Origin: Circinella minor | Taxonomy: Eukaryota; Mucoromycota; Mucoromycetes; Mucorales; Lichtheimiaceae | NCBI GenBank assembly: GCA_016758965.1 | Contig: JAEPRB010000179.1 | Location: forward strand, 1-64,000 | Length of the DNA: 64,000 nucleotides | Direction: 5' to 3' | Shown: positions 24,227-36,092 of the stretch, in pieces | Layout: each line of letters opens with the position of its first letter | How positions within the stretch are numbered: the stretch's first letter is position 1 | Program-made: the position numbers and the translations under genes | The notes under the pieces: generated by a model | Seen by the model: only the letters and a program-made list of their open reading frames with translations | Database searches by the model: none | What the model was told of the DNA's origin: nothing

Positions 24227-26561
24227 TGTGTGTGAACATGTGTATTATCACATCTTCTTGCTGAGCCTAATCATACAATTGGTATATTTTAGGTATTTCC
24301 CGCTATGGTACATGGGTATTTCTGGCTACGAAGCTTTCTTATTGATTACCATTGCACCAATGGTATTAGGTATTCGTCCATTACGTCGCGTAATGGCCAA
24401 ATATCGTGGCGTATTCCATCTTTTATCGTTGGTTGGCCCTGGTTCTTTCCTTGCACAAGATCCCGCTTTACGATTAACGCTGACAGCATGCGGATTAGGC
24501 TTAAGTATCACCACTTGGATGGCCACATGGTTTGAGGCACGCGCACACGTTGGTACTTTGGAGCGTTCTATCTTGATTTGGGGTATGGGTTTACTTGTTC
24601 ATAATGTTGTCAAGATGGCTTGGTGGACTGAAAACCCTATTTGGCCAATCATGCATCATGCTAATGGTGGATGGAATGAAATTGGTATTGTTATTGCTGT
24701 TATTTCTTGTCTTGAAGTTATTCTTCGTGACGCAACGACACCATTGTCTACCCCAGCTGAACAGGACTTGTCTCCAAATAATACTTCTCCCAGTTCCAAT
24801 TCCAGTACTGCCTTGGGTGGTGACACTAATAACAATAGTAGCAGCTGGTGGATGGCCGCTTTTGGTTTCGGTGGGGTCTTGTACTCTCTTCATGCATTTT
24901 TCACTGATTCTTCTGCCATTATGCGATACACTGTTGACGGTTACCCCAATTACGGTCCTGAACCTATTCCATGGGGTATCGCCACCATTGCGGCACTTGC
25001 TGGTGGGTTATTGGTTTCTTCATCCCGTCGTTTAACAACCAGTCCTGTATACTACATTATTGGATTCCTTGGATGTACCGCATTTACTTACTTATCTGGA
25101 TGGAATGGCTATTATGGTGGACTTGTCTTTGGATTTTATTCCATGTCAGTAATGCCAGCCTTGGCTCGTGCTATCACAACACATCCACCTTTCAAGACAC
25201 TTTTTACTGGATTTATGGTATATAATTTACTTTGCTTAGCCCATGTTTGGACCGTCGCTTATGAATTTGTCCCTGGTGGCCCTCTTTTACGTGAACGTAC
25301 CCATTGGGTTTTAACTGCCATCATGCTTCTTATTGGTTGCGGCGTGGTCAGTGCACGTAAGCAAGCAACATGGGATGTTCAATTCAAAAAAATGGTTCAA
25401 TTACATATTATCAAATCTGCGCGTTCGTTGACACGTGTTGCATCATTATTTGTCATTGTGGGTTCTGTTTTGATTGCTGCGAACCGATCAATTTCTGCTG
25501 TTATTCCTGCTCCATATCATCCAGCTGAAAAATCGTTTACAGCTGCTATTTGGACTATTCATTTTGCTCTTGATGATGATATGTGGGCAAGTGAAGTTCG
25601 TATGCGAGACGTCATTAAGGAATTGGAGTTGGATGTTGTTGGTAATTATTATTATTTTTAATAGTTGTGACGCGATGAAGATGAAAAGGGGAGCAGCAAT
25701 TATCTTTTTTTAATTTTCAATTTTGCTAAGTAAAATGGTTATGTTTATATAGGTCTCCTTGAATCGGATACTATGCGAATTATCATGGGTAATCGCGATT
25801 GGGCACAGTTCCTAGCTGAAGATCTGGGTTACTATGTAGACTATGTAAGTTTATTATATAGCATGTCATATGACGTTATGCAGATGATGATAAATCAGTA
25901 ATAATAGCACAAAAAAATATCTAATTATCTATTTACTTAAAAAAAACAGGGGCCATCTACTATGAAGCATACTTGGGGATGTTTGATGCTTTCTAAATTC
26001 CCTATCATTAAATCAGAACATCATTTATTACCATCGCCTGTTGGTGAATTAGCCTGCGCCATTCATGCTACATTGGATGTCTATGGACAGCCTGTTGATT
26101 TTATTGTTAGCCACAACGGTCAGGAAGAAAACCCCGAGGACAGACGCCAGCAGACGACTGAACTTGCTCGTGTCATGCGTTCGAGTTCTAATCCGTTTGT
26201 ATTCTTAGGTTATGTCGTTACCAAACCCAAACAACCACTTTATTATAAATTATTTGATGATGGAGATATGAATGATATTGATCCATCCGATTGGGATCGT
26301 TGGTGCCAATATATTGGTTATCGTGGTTTAAGACGTGTTGGCTATGCACGTATCAGTCACGGTAAGATTACCGACACAGAAATTCAAACGGGCAAGTTCC
26401 AAATCGTGGATAATCCTCGGGATTATTGGAAGGCATCGTATGAAAGAGTAGAAGAATCTCAAGTATTACCAGGATTACGATATCCAGCAATGTTCCGTGG
26501 TCGAGGTGTTCGTGGTCATCGTTACCATGTCTTTAATGAACCTCGTTATTATATTCATTAA
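22358..26561 (+). CDS. CWH43: CWH43: GPI-anchor lipid remodelling protein
   Basis: ER membrane protein that exchanges the lipid of GPI anchors for ceramide in yeast. Exons: 22358-22417, 22525-22570, 22688-22770, 22878-23310, 23449-23599, 23799-23816, 23937-24013, 24107-24152, 24293-25641, 25753-25844 and 25950-26561, giving 988 residues. The N-terminal part is a Frag1/DRAM/Sfk1 (PGAP2-like) multi-helix domain with SGPRFVLVILWYLYTTRSSY and AYTTYAFFEW. The middle is a long PGAP2IP-type membrane region (about 12 further helices). The C-terminal region is the endonuclease/exonuclease/phosphatase-like domain, with WTIHFALDDDMWASEVRMRD, VVGLLESDTMRI, HTWGCLMLSKFPI and DFIVSHNGQEENPEDRR. Exon 6 is only 18 bases (adds about six residues). 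Length matches fungal single-chain CWH43, which animals split into two proteins. A weakly conserved Asn/Ser insert is near 24770-24840. Confidence 0.93.
24181..24229. repeat. (GA)n microsatellite inside a CWH43 intron
   Basis: An almost perfect AG dinucleotide run with one A insertion, followed by a short GTGTG run, inside the intron between exons 8 and 9. Probably hypervariable between strains. Confidence 0.85.
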
Positions 26562-27057
26562 AATAATAATAATAATATTAATAATAATTATAATAATAAT
26601 ATTTCGTTCGTTCATTAATTTTTATAGTAAATAATAATAATAATAATAATAATACTATCAGTCTCTTTTTTTATATATTTTTTTTGTACCGTTCTACTTT
26701 GTGTATTAATTGAATTTAAAGGTGTTTGTTATTGTTATTATTATTCTTTTTTCGTAAAAAAAAAAGTTTTATTATATAAAAGTTAAAACCATATTTTACC
26801 AAAAGGCCGACGACAGCGACGACGCTATTTTGTGCCCTCTCACGAATTTTTTTTTTTTTTTCAATGTTGGCGGCGCATGACCAATTCTTACTACTATTTA
26901 TTTACGTCTCCAATCTCCTTTTTTTGATTATTATATAAAACGTTTTAAAAAAAATTAATAAAAGCCAAGCTTTTTTCTTTTTTAACTTCTCTTTCTTCTT
27001 TCTAATTTTTTTTCAACTATAATTTAAATCATATTTCAAGTCATAAGAAAAAAAATT
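26562..27057. other. Spacer with (AAT)n runs
   Basis: 3' flank of CWH43 with AAT/ATT trinucleotide runs (26566-26655) and the promoter of the next gene, including a GC-richer patch near 26806-26835 (GGCCGACGACAGCGACGACG). No gene was seen. Confidence 0.5.
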
Positions 27058-27512
27058 ATGTCACTAGTAAATCTTGAACAAGTTGTTACACATTATACTT
27101 TATCAAGTCATCCACGTAATGAATCCATTATTGACTTAACCAATAAACGTACTGGTGAACTTGCTTTTATCAAAATTCGACATAAGGTGCCAGATATGTA
27201 TGCCATTAGGCTCGTGGATCCAAGTAAATAATATCTCTCTATCTCTCTCTGACTCACTTTTATTTTAAATCTTCATCATTTATATCATATATAAATGGAA
27301 ACCTAATAATAAAAATACATTTTACAGAAACTTTTGTGGCCTATGCTGAAACACATTGTAAAAGCGCCACCACACGTACACGCAAAATTATTTTACATTG
27401 TGGTGATGAAAATAATAAAGATGATAAAGAAGTGGCGCTTAAAGAAACATCAAGAATTGGGTTTGAATGGTGTTTCGAATGGGCTAATGAAAAGTATCGT
27501 TGGTATGTTTAT

Positions 27513-27549
<37 letters not shown>

Positions 27550-29065
27550 TTCATATGTTAATGATTTTAGTGAGTGAGATAAAAAATAAAAGGATTCTGA
27601 GACACAAAACTTTTTTTTTTGCATTGTTTCTTATCATGTATCTCCATAGGATCCGTGAGAGTCGTATGAGTATGAGTGGTCCGTTAGAATGTCGACGTAA
27701 AACAGGTAAGGTATAAACATTATAAAAAAATTTTATACATACATAAAACTAACTATATCCTTGATACTTGGTTTTTCATTTCGGTACTGAACACAAACAG
27801 GCGGAGGTGATGTCTGTGTGGCACAGTACTTACCCCGTGGCATTAAAAATGAATATTTCGGTTTGATTTCATTGCCTGGATACAATATGACCGGACTAGA
27901 CGATCAGCAGCGCCGAGGACTTGAACTTATACTATGTATATCTTTATTGACCATACTTGACAAAGCTGATGGAAGTAGTTGGTCAATGATGAAACGTAAT
28001 AATAATGCTGCCTTAGAAACCAACGATAATAATACCAGTGCTACCATGAACAGTACAGCCAATGGTCGTAACAACAATAAAAAGACTGACCCCATTACGG
28101 AACTACCTATTACTCCTTCAACAAGTAAAAAAGAAGAGCAAAAACGTATTAAAATAGATCGTGAAGTACAACAAATGTTGGAAAGAGATATACGACGATC
28201 CCAAAAACAAATTTTACTTGAAGATAACTATACCAACAACATTAGGAAGCCAAGTTCTTCTTCTGCTTCCTCTTCTAAAAATAATAGTCCTCAAGCATCT
28301 CCTATTCCTACTCCAACCACTTCTACCAAAACATTGAGAACAACAGGATTGTCACGACAAAAGTCAGCGTCATTACTCCGTGATCGTCTCACCACTAGTC
28401 AATTAGCAAATATGAAACACCTGGATGCAACCGCAACTTTACAATTACCCGCAGCAGCAGCAGCTGCTAGCAACACTACAACACCATCCCTTGCAACTTT
28501 ATTTTCTTCGCCACCACCAACATCAACAACGACCACAACAACATCAATAACAGCTCCGACAACCACGAAAATGACAAATAACAAAAAACCAGTATCTAGT
28601 AACGGACCGTTGATAACATCAACAAAAAGTAACAATAGTGCAGCTAATTCTATGACAACAAGCCCTGCTACGACTCCATCTGGTTATTATTCACCGAATC
28701 CATTACCTTTTTATTGTTACGCACAGTCCTCTCAACAAACGTCGGTTTCATCCGGAGGAGCTAAAAGTGGTAGTAGCAGTAGCGTTGTACAATCTCATGG
28801 TGCAACGTCTGTTCGGTGGGATCACCATACTGAGCAACTACAACAACTACAACAACAAAAACCTAGTTCTAATAAACGACCTAAAGCTCAACGACGGGTT
28901 TCCACAGGAGATCAAATTTTGCAACATCATTATCAATATCGTCCAATGTACCCTCAGCAACATCATCATCAAATGCATCTTCAACAACAACATATTCATC
29001 ATCAGCAACAGCAACAACAACGTTATGCTACTGATTATTATAATTATAATTACTTGTACAATTAA
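27058..29065 (+). CDS. Unknown protein, possible tubby-like fold with low-complexity tail
   Basis: Exons: 27058-27223, 27328-27502, 27650-27705 and 27801-29065, giving 553 residues. The first about 210 residues look folded, with alternating strands (ELAFIKIRHKVPDMYAIRLV, FEWCFEWANEKYRWIRESR, LECRRKTGGGDVCVAQYLP) and a final hydrophobic helix, RRGLELILCISLLTILD. The F-x-W...Y-x-W followed by LECR and a C-terminal LELILxxxLL helix recalls tubby-C/scramblase-like fungal proteins, but this is only an impression. The rest is Ser/Thr/Asn/Gln-rich, with short basic patches and His/Gln runs at the end (QQHHHQMHLQQQHIHHQQQQ), so it is disordered. It could be a regulator. No catalytic motif was seen. 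Confidence 0.8.
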
Positions 29066-29234
29066 TAAGCGAAATAAAATAAATAAAAATATTTGTTGTT
29101 TTTTAACATATAATAATAATAATAATAATAATAACAAAACAACGATATCAAAAAGTAGGTTTCAATTTAAATAATAATAAAGTAAAAAAAAAAAGAGAGT
29201 TCTAGACTCTTTTTTTTTATTTCTTCTTGACTGT

Positions 29235-30600
29235 CTAAGTTTTTTTTTTACAAGTTAAGAGTTCCATGAATAATTTAGGACCCAGGTAAATGATAAGACA
29301 GATCAATTGACTTGTGGACATCATTTCTATGACAGCAACGCACGTCAAGCAAAAATAAGGATCGTGCGTCACAAGGAATGTATATAATTTATTGTGTACC
29401 CAATATTGAAACATTGGCCACCTAAATATTGATAAATATAAATATAAATAAATAAAATCATGGTTATACAACAGCAAACAAGCAACATGTGAATTGAACA
29501 AAGAAATATAAAACTCTATTTGTTTTCTGCTTTTTGTTTTTTTTGGTACACCTCCAAAAAAAAAACACTTACTGAATCAAGTTCGTTGTTAATATGTTAC
29601 ATTTAATAATATTTTCACATAAAAAAATGATAAACAAGCTTAATCCAATCATTTCAAACCCATTCATTATAATAAAATAAAACAAAGAATTGTTATTATT
29701 TTTAACTTGATCAAAGGTAGATAGAATGGTAAGACATAAAACCATAGAACCAAATGAATGAAACGGACTTTGCCAATCAATAATTTGTTTGGCGAGATCT
29801 ACAATAGTAATAACAAAACAAAAGACGCCGCCATAAGAACAACATCAAATATTTTTGTTAACAGTCGTAGTTTAGAATAATTAATAAATTACAAGGTGAT
29901 ATATGTACTTTATATATATTAAATGCAACGTTGATCTCTAGAAAAAAAAAAGAAAGAATTACCAATAGTTTCGGAAGATGACCGTGGTAATATGAAGTGT
30001 GTTCGTAATGGTGGAGGTGGTATTGAAGAAGATTGTACTTTTCCCTTCAAAGGCGGTACAGTTGTCGTAGTAACAATATTGCAGGCTTTGTTTTGATTAT
30101 TAAAATGTTGTTCAATCCCGACCAATGTTGGTAATGGATGCCATGCCAACGTACTTTCTTGTTGTTGTTTATGTTTATGTTGCTTTTGTTCCTTTGGTGA
30201 TAATTCACGTGTCGTTGTTATATCGCTTCCAGATGATGACGCTAGCGAATCAGGGGGCGTCGGTGGACACGGGATGGGTTCTTGTTTTGTTGTTGTTTTT
30301 GTTGCGTACTTCCATAAAGATCGGGAACGTACTGCCGATGTTGCAGCATGAATAGCAGAAGGACGACCCATCAAAATATTTTTTCTTATTACAGCTTTAC
30401 GTGGTGGAGGCATGATACGTGGGTCATTTGCATCAATAATATTATTGTTAGTGAAAGAAGTAGATAATAATTGCCCATTTGATAATCGGTCCAATGGAGA
30501 TGCTAAGCTATAATGTCTTTTTAGCAATACTTGGGATGATAATTCTTGTGCTGGTGTTACATCTGGATGTGAATATGTATGGACTTTATCAACCATGGTC

Positions 30601-30602
<2 letters not shown>
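29235..30602 (-). CDS. Unknown protein: disordered N-terminus, hydrophobic C-terminal domain
   Basis: Exons: 30602-29963, 29798-29573 and 29421-29235 (phases agree), giving 350 residues. The first about 210 residues are Pro/Ser/Thr/Gln-rich with basic PPPRKAVIRKN and a PPTPPDS cluster (possible proline-directed phosphorylation). The C-terminal 140 residues hold three or four hydrophobic segments: FGSMVLCLTILSTF, GFEMIGLSLFIIFLCENII, DPYFCLTCVAVIEMM and LICLIIYLGPKLFMELL, with aromatic linkers (IIDWQSPFHSF, WPMFQYWVHNKLY). This looks like a membrane-anchored or reticulon-like ER/nuclear-envelope protein. No family was recognised. Its start lies 171 bases downstream of the INTS2-like stop, separated by poly-A. 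A Met two codons in is an alternative start. Confidence 0.7.
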
Positions 30603-30639
<37 letters not shown>

Positions 30640-30773
30640 AGGGAAATATGTAGTAATAATTACAAGGAAAATTAGATAAAAAAAATTGTTGTTTTCATTA
30701 TTATTATCATTATAAAAATATTTATAGGAAAAAATTAATTAAAAGTGCCCTTCGGCTCTTTTATTTTTATTTT

Positions 30774-32821
30774 TTAGTTTGTATCAATTGATCTGAATAA
30801 TTTTTGCATTTCAAATAATGCAAGTTTGGCTTTCGAAAAATGAAAAAAAAAAAAAAAAAAAAAAAAACAGTATTATGAAAATTAATAAAATCATCCAATT
30901 TCCCTCCATTATTACTTGTTTGCATTTATAATGATAAGTAGAAAAAAAAAAGAAATAAACATACGTATAGCGACATTCATGTCTAAAATGGATCTTGCCA
31001 TGGTTTCAATTTGTCCAAATTGATCTGTTTGAAAATAAACCATTAAAAGCATAGGCATTTCGGATACACCAGTTTGTAATAATTGAGAAAGTACACTGGC
31101 TAATGTACGCTAATATATAAAATATGGATTATTCAATTTCATATTTTTTTTCTCAGCATAATTATTCTCACACACATATACACATATACACACAAAACTT
31201 TAATTTGTTTGTTTCAAAAGTGTTTTTTTTTTCGTTCTTTACCTGTGATCGAATAGCATGTTCTGACGAAAGTAACATTAAACTAAGTAACAATTTTACG
31301 ATACGTTCAGTTTTGGATGTTCGTAATAACTCAAGACATTTTCCAATTTCTATATCATTTAATTTAATCCCTAGATATCCTACTAGTCCTGCTAGTGCTC
31401 GAATTGCCATTGCTAATTGTACTGTATCATCCTCCGTCTAGATAGTAAAGAGTCATACTATGTTAATATGCATTATACAACTGCGCCCCCTCCCTGTTTT
31501 CCTTGTTACACAATAATAATTCTGCTTTATTTTTTTTTTTTTTACCGTGGATCGTTGAATTTCATTAAATATTCTTCCTTTCACTTTCATAAAATGAGAT
31601 ATACTATTAGCAGATTGAACCATAAACCATGACGGAAAGCCACAAAATACTCCATTTAAAAATACAATCTATTATATTATTATTATTAGGATTGCTTATT
31701 AGTTGATGAAAGCATACTGTTTATTTGTTATTTAGTTATTAGTAATAATGAGAAAAAAATAGATTATTACCTCATCATTACAGAATGTTACAGTGATACG
31801 AACAATAAGTTCTGGTAGTAGTTCTCGTTCTAATAATTGATATCGAATCCAAGTCGCATATTGTGGATCTTCTTCAATTACAGTATATAACATTTCACTA
31901 ATTATATCCATTTTAAATTATTAACTTGTTTTATACATGTATATATATATATATATATTACCTAATATGAAGTTGATGTCTTGATATCAAACGACCAGCG
32001 CTTAGCAAAAGACGATCCAATACCTAATAAATTACATTTCAATTATATAAAAAACAAGAACTAATAAAATTTATACTAAAGTATTACCTCTGGAACACTA
32101 ATTGGATCATGCTTTATTATACATTCTATTAATTCACGTCGTGTTGTAAGATAAACAAATCCTTCCATTACATCCTACAGAAAGAAACAAATTTGTTATA
32201 ATAAGATATTTTATTCTAATCCAAATTAATATAAGGTTATAATGCTAACCTGAAGAGATCCTTGTCTTTGATTAAACTGATCCTTTTGCTCCAAGTCATC
32301 AAACCAATCCAACATGGAAACAATATCTATTGTATGTTCTTGTATCCATCCACTATCACCTAATAAATTGACATTGGCTCTTATTTGCCGACCCGCTTGT
32401 TCTTGATTTCGACATTTGGCAACTGTAAATTGAATATAATAAAATTCACGCAATACGTCTCTTTATGTAGAAATATCTATTGTTAAGTATACTTGTCAAG
32501 AAAAAGGGAGAGTTCTCTTTCGAAAAAAAAAAGTATCAGCATATAAACGAAGTACATTTATACTCACAATTTCCATCGATGTTCATTTAAATCTTGATAT
32601 AATGTCGCGTATTGTGCCTTTTTATTATTATTTTATGTGAGTCTCGTGTTGGAATCAAAAGTACCAATATATATATATATATATAGATCTCCAAACGATC
32701 CAGTGCTAAAATAAAAAGCTTAACTTACATAAGCTTCGTCAAGACCAATTTTAAATACTGAATTTTTATACTGAGAAAAACATTTGGCAATAGTTATATC
32801 TATTGAATCATCAATGTCCAT
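30774..32821 (-). CDS. Integrator subunit 2-like protein (tentative)
   Basis: Exons: 32821-32729, 32617-32568, 32460-32250, 32174-32088, 32023-31962, 31897-31771, 31668-31546, 31437-31243, 31109-30965 and 30829-30774, giving 382 residues. It is all-helical in appearance, with no signal peptide or membrane span. Segments recall the middle of animal INTS2 from memory: LLERELLPELIVRITVTF then FLNGVFCGFPSWFMVQSANS (compare a CHLPGLGVALT...VRTWFGTF region), AIRALAGLVGYLGIKLND, LLSLMLLSSEHAIRSQ, and MPMLLMVYFQTDQFGQIETM then ARSILDMNVAI. Integrator cleaves nascent snRNA and other short transcripts. The protein is far shorter than the about 1200 residues of the animal subunit, and the last exon has no further splice donor before its stop, so the C-terminal half is absent. 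Another HEAT-like helical protein is possible. Confidence 0.6.
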
Positions 32822-34726
32822 TATTATGTTGACGATAATAAGAAAAAGAAGAAAAATAAGGGTATGTCAAAAATTAAAAAAAAAATTAATGAGGAAAGGC
32901 TCTTATTGTTTTTTCGTTCCCGCCTCCCCCTCCAAAAAAAGAGAAGTTGTGTATGCATTTATATTTAAAATGTCACTTTACAAGTACGTGTGATCTGTTG
33001 ATATGAAAAAAATTATTATTATTATTACTATATTATATAGCTGTATAAGATGATAAACCAAATTGTATTATAATTATTTTTGAAAATAAGTTATCATCCA
33101 ATGTGTTACTTAACATTCGAAACATAATAAACCGGTCGTCACTATCATCATTTCTTGCTCTCACGTTTCTTATGTATTATTTAATGGAATACATACTACG
33201 TATTGATAACTTTTTCTATAATGTATTTATTTCAATTATAATTTATTAGTTCTTCTTGGTCTATTTTGTCATCAGCATCATCGTCATCTTCTTCTTCGAC
33301 TGCTGCTCTTTTATCATTATGGTTCTACTGTAGTTTCCTAAGCATTTCGGAAGTAGACCAATTTACGATAGGGCAACCTGTGTAATTTCCATATCCAACT
33401 TTTTTAGTGTTGGTACAGTAATGAAATATATTGAGAGTGTCATCTCTTTTGGTTGTTTTGATGACTGAATCTTTTTATGATATTAGGGCCCTTCTTTTTT
33501 TTTACATTGACAAAGTCCTTGGCTTTTTCAAAACAAGAAGCAATGTATTAGTGGGAGCGTGCTTACTGTTGCTGCTTTTCATATGATGGCTAACAATTAC
33601 ACAATTTTGACTGTCAATCGAATTTTTTTTATAGACCATGATTATTAATAAATTTATTGTTTAATTGTTTAGTTACATTGACTTCTGGGCACTTTCTCTG
33701 TCACTGCTGTGTGATAACTTCAAAGTAAAGTAACTTTTTCAATCACTCTCAAGACTTTGCTAATAACCAAATAAGTCATCCATGGTTTTCGGACATTCTT
33801 CAATTTGGAATTTTATGCTGTAAATTCCCATTATTTCGTTCAAAGCAAGCAACCGATGGTAATGATGAATAAAGAAATATACTGTAGTCATGATGTTAAT
33901 GCGATAAGTAAGAAGGTTATGATGTTAAATAAAGCTAATGGTAATGATGATGAGATGAATAACAGAAAAAAATGAGGATGAGTGGCATCATTGATTATAA
34001 TCAAAGTCATCATTAAACAAAAAAATTCGAAGATGATTTTGAAAATACACTTGGTGTGCATTGAATACTGGCGTGCTTTTCTTGTGACGATATTGTTGAT
34101 GTAAATGTGCAAAATATTTTTTTAACCGAATATCGTAAATATAGGTACAGCAATGAAAAAACGAACAAGAGAGTAATTTGTGCACAGTACAAACTTACAG
34201 TTTGAACTTCCCATAAATTTATTACCTGTATACCTATTAATATGATATACGGATGTTTTACCAATATTAAACCTGTTCAGTTTGTTCTCTTGTATCGGCT
34301 CATCCTTGGTTACCATAACAACAACAGAATACATTGTGTACCTGTATTTTCTCACCATTAGCTACAACTACCAGCCACTGCCGTTGCTCCATGGCAACAA
34401 GTAATTGACTGTAGTATATTTTTATTAACATGAATTCTCTCTCTCTTTCTCTCTCACTCTATATAGTCTTATAATGGGCATAATGATTATACTTTATAGG
34501 TAAAGATTTAAAATTGCATGCATAATATAGAATATCCGAAATAAGCTTTCGATCTCTTTCGGACATTGCTTCATTTTAAATCCATTCCTTTTATAGTTCG
34601 TTCCTGACTTGAATGGTGAGTACCCAGAAAATTTACTTTAAGGCTAAGATTTTCTTTTATTCATTTTCTTTCCTTTAACTTTTTTTCTTTTTGCTCAATT
34701 TTCTTTATTTCTTTCATATTTTTGAA
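32822..34726. other. Intergenic with a coding relic
   Basis: 1.9 kb between the INTS2-like gene (-) and the lipase gene (+). It holds a minus-strand coding relic (33240-33412) and a CTCTCT run near 34438-34460, just before the lipase leader. Nothing else was recognised. Confidence 0.45.
33240..33412 (-). pseudogene. Short coding relic
   Basis: The minus strand reads TKKVGYGNYTGCPIVNWSTS, then EMLRKLQ, a TAG stop, and in the same frame an acidic stretch (EEEDDDDADDKIDQEEL). It looks like the C-terminal end of a protein, possibly transposon-derived. The stop and the lack of splice sites argue for a relic. No family is assigned. Confidence 0.3.
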
Positions 34727-35978
34727 ATGACGGCTGACATTTCAGTAATTGATGAATGGATCACCACAGACGATGGTTATTCCCTTTTTACAAAAACATG
34801 GAAACCTGCTTCTAAACCTATTGCCAACGTTGTGTAAGTAAATAAAATTTAAAAATGATAAAAAAAAATAGCAATAAACTTTTATTTATATTTCACAATT
34901 TATGATATATATCTAGTATGATTCACGGCTTTGGTGAACATATTGGTCGTTATAATCGACTTTTCACTTATTTTGCACAAAATGACGTTCAAGCTTATGG
35001 TTATGATCAACGTGGTTGGGGTCAAAGTGGTAAAAAAGCGCATGAATTTGGTAACAATCATGGGTAAGATATTGACACTCGATTATTACCTGTTTCCCTT
35101 TTACGAAAAATGGAATACTCATTCAATTTTTCAACCTAAATAATAGCTACAATACAGCTTTATCTGATATCAATAATGCCATTAAACGTAACAAAATAGC
35201 CGACACTCCTTTATTTTTGATTGGTCATAGTATGGTAATTAAAAGCAAAAGACAAATTGAACACTGAACCTTTTGAGTGAGAAAAAAAAAACCAAAATAC
35301 ACACACACACTTAACGATTGCATGTGAATATTATACAGGGCGGAGCCTTGGTATTGAACTATTTAGTACGTAGATTCGATGGTTTGGAATTGCTGACGGG
35401 TGCTATTTCATCTGCTCCATTGGTGACTTTATCAATGCCTGTTTCACCTTTCCGTTATTATCCATTAATAATGGCATCCAAAGTGTTACCTAGTTTTGTT
35501 ATCCAAGTCGGAATGGATGCTAGTGCAGTTAGTCATGACGAAAAGGAGATTGAAGAATATAATTCCGATCCTTTGATTCATGATTATGCTACTTTGGGAA
35601 CTCTCAGTGGATTTTTGGATGCTGGTAAAGCCTTACTAAAGGACGCTAGTAAGATTGAAACGCCTATTCTTTATTCTCATGGTACTACCGATCCAGTAAA
35701 TGATTTCAAAGGAACAAAGACTGCCTATGAAATCACTTCAAGTAAAGATAAGGAACTTAAGGCATGGGATGGTCTTTTCCATGAATGTAAGCTGTTAATT
35801 CTTTTTTTTTTTGGTTAACATGATTATGAATTAATATAATTATTATAAATTAAAACAACTTTTGTATAATAAAAAACTATGTAATACATTTTTAGTACAT
35901 AATGAAACATTGCCTGAAAGACAACAAGTTACCGATTATTATCTTGAATGGATCAAGGCTCGTATTCCCTCCCCATAG
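34727..35978 (+). CDS. YJU3: Monoacylglycerol lipase (alpha/beta hydrolase)
   Basis: Hydrolyses monoacylglycerols to fatty acid and glycerol, probably on lipid droplets or membranes. Exons: 34727-34833, 34917-35063, 35147-35234, 35339-35786 and 35896-35978, giving 290 residues, the usual length. The oxyanion motif HGFGEHIGRY is followed by DQRGWGQSG. The nucleophile elbow GHSMGG has Ser113 and is split exactly at Met-Gly by an intron. Asp232 (HGTTDPVN) and His262 (FHELHNE) complete the triad. The cap region (SAPLVTLSMPVSPFRYYPLI) is hydrophobic, as in this family. No signal peptide. Confidence 0.94.
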
Positions 35979-36092
35979 GTCATTCCTTTGTGAATAATAA
36001 TAATAATAATAATAACCAGTATATGTATTTACAAAAAAAAAAGGGTTAATAATAATATCGATTATACTGTTGTACTATTTTTTCTTATATGG

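Noticed and set aside
30602..30774. Joining the INTS2-like gene with the downstream minus-strand gene as one protein
   Set aside because: The last INTS2-like exon has no GT donor before its stop, and the next gene has its own ATG and a different character.
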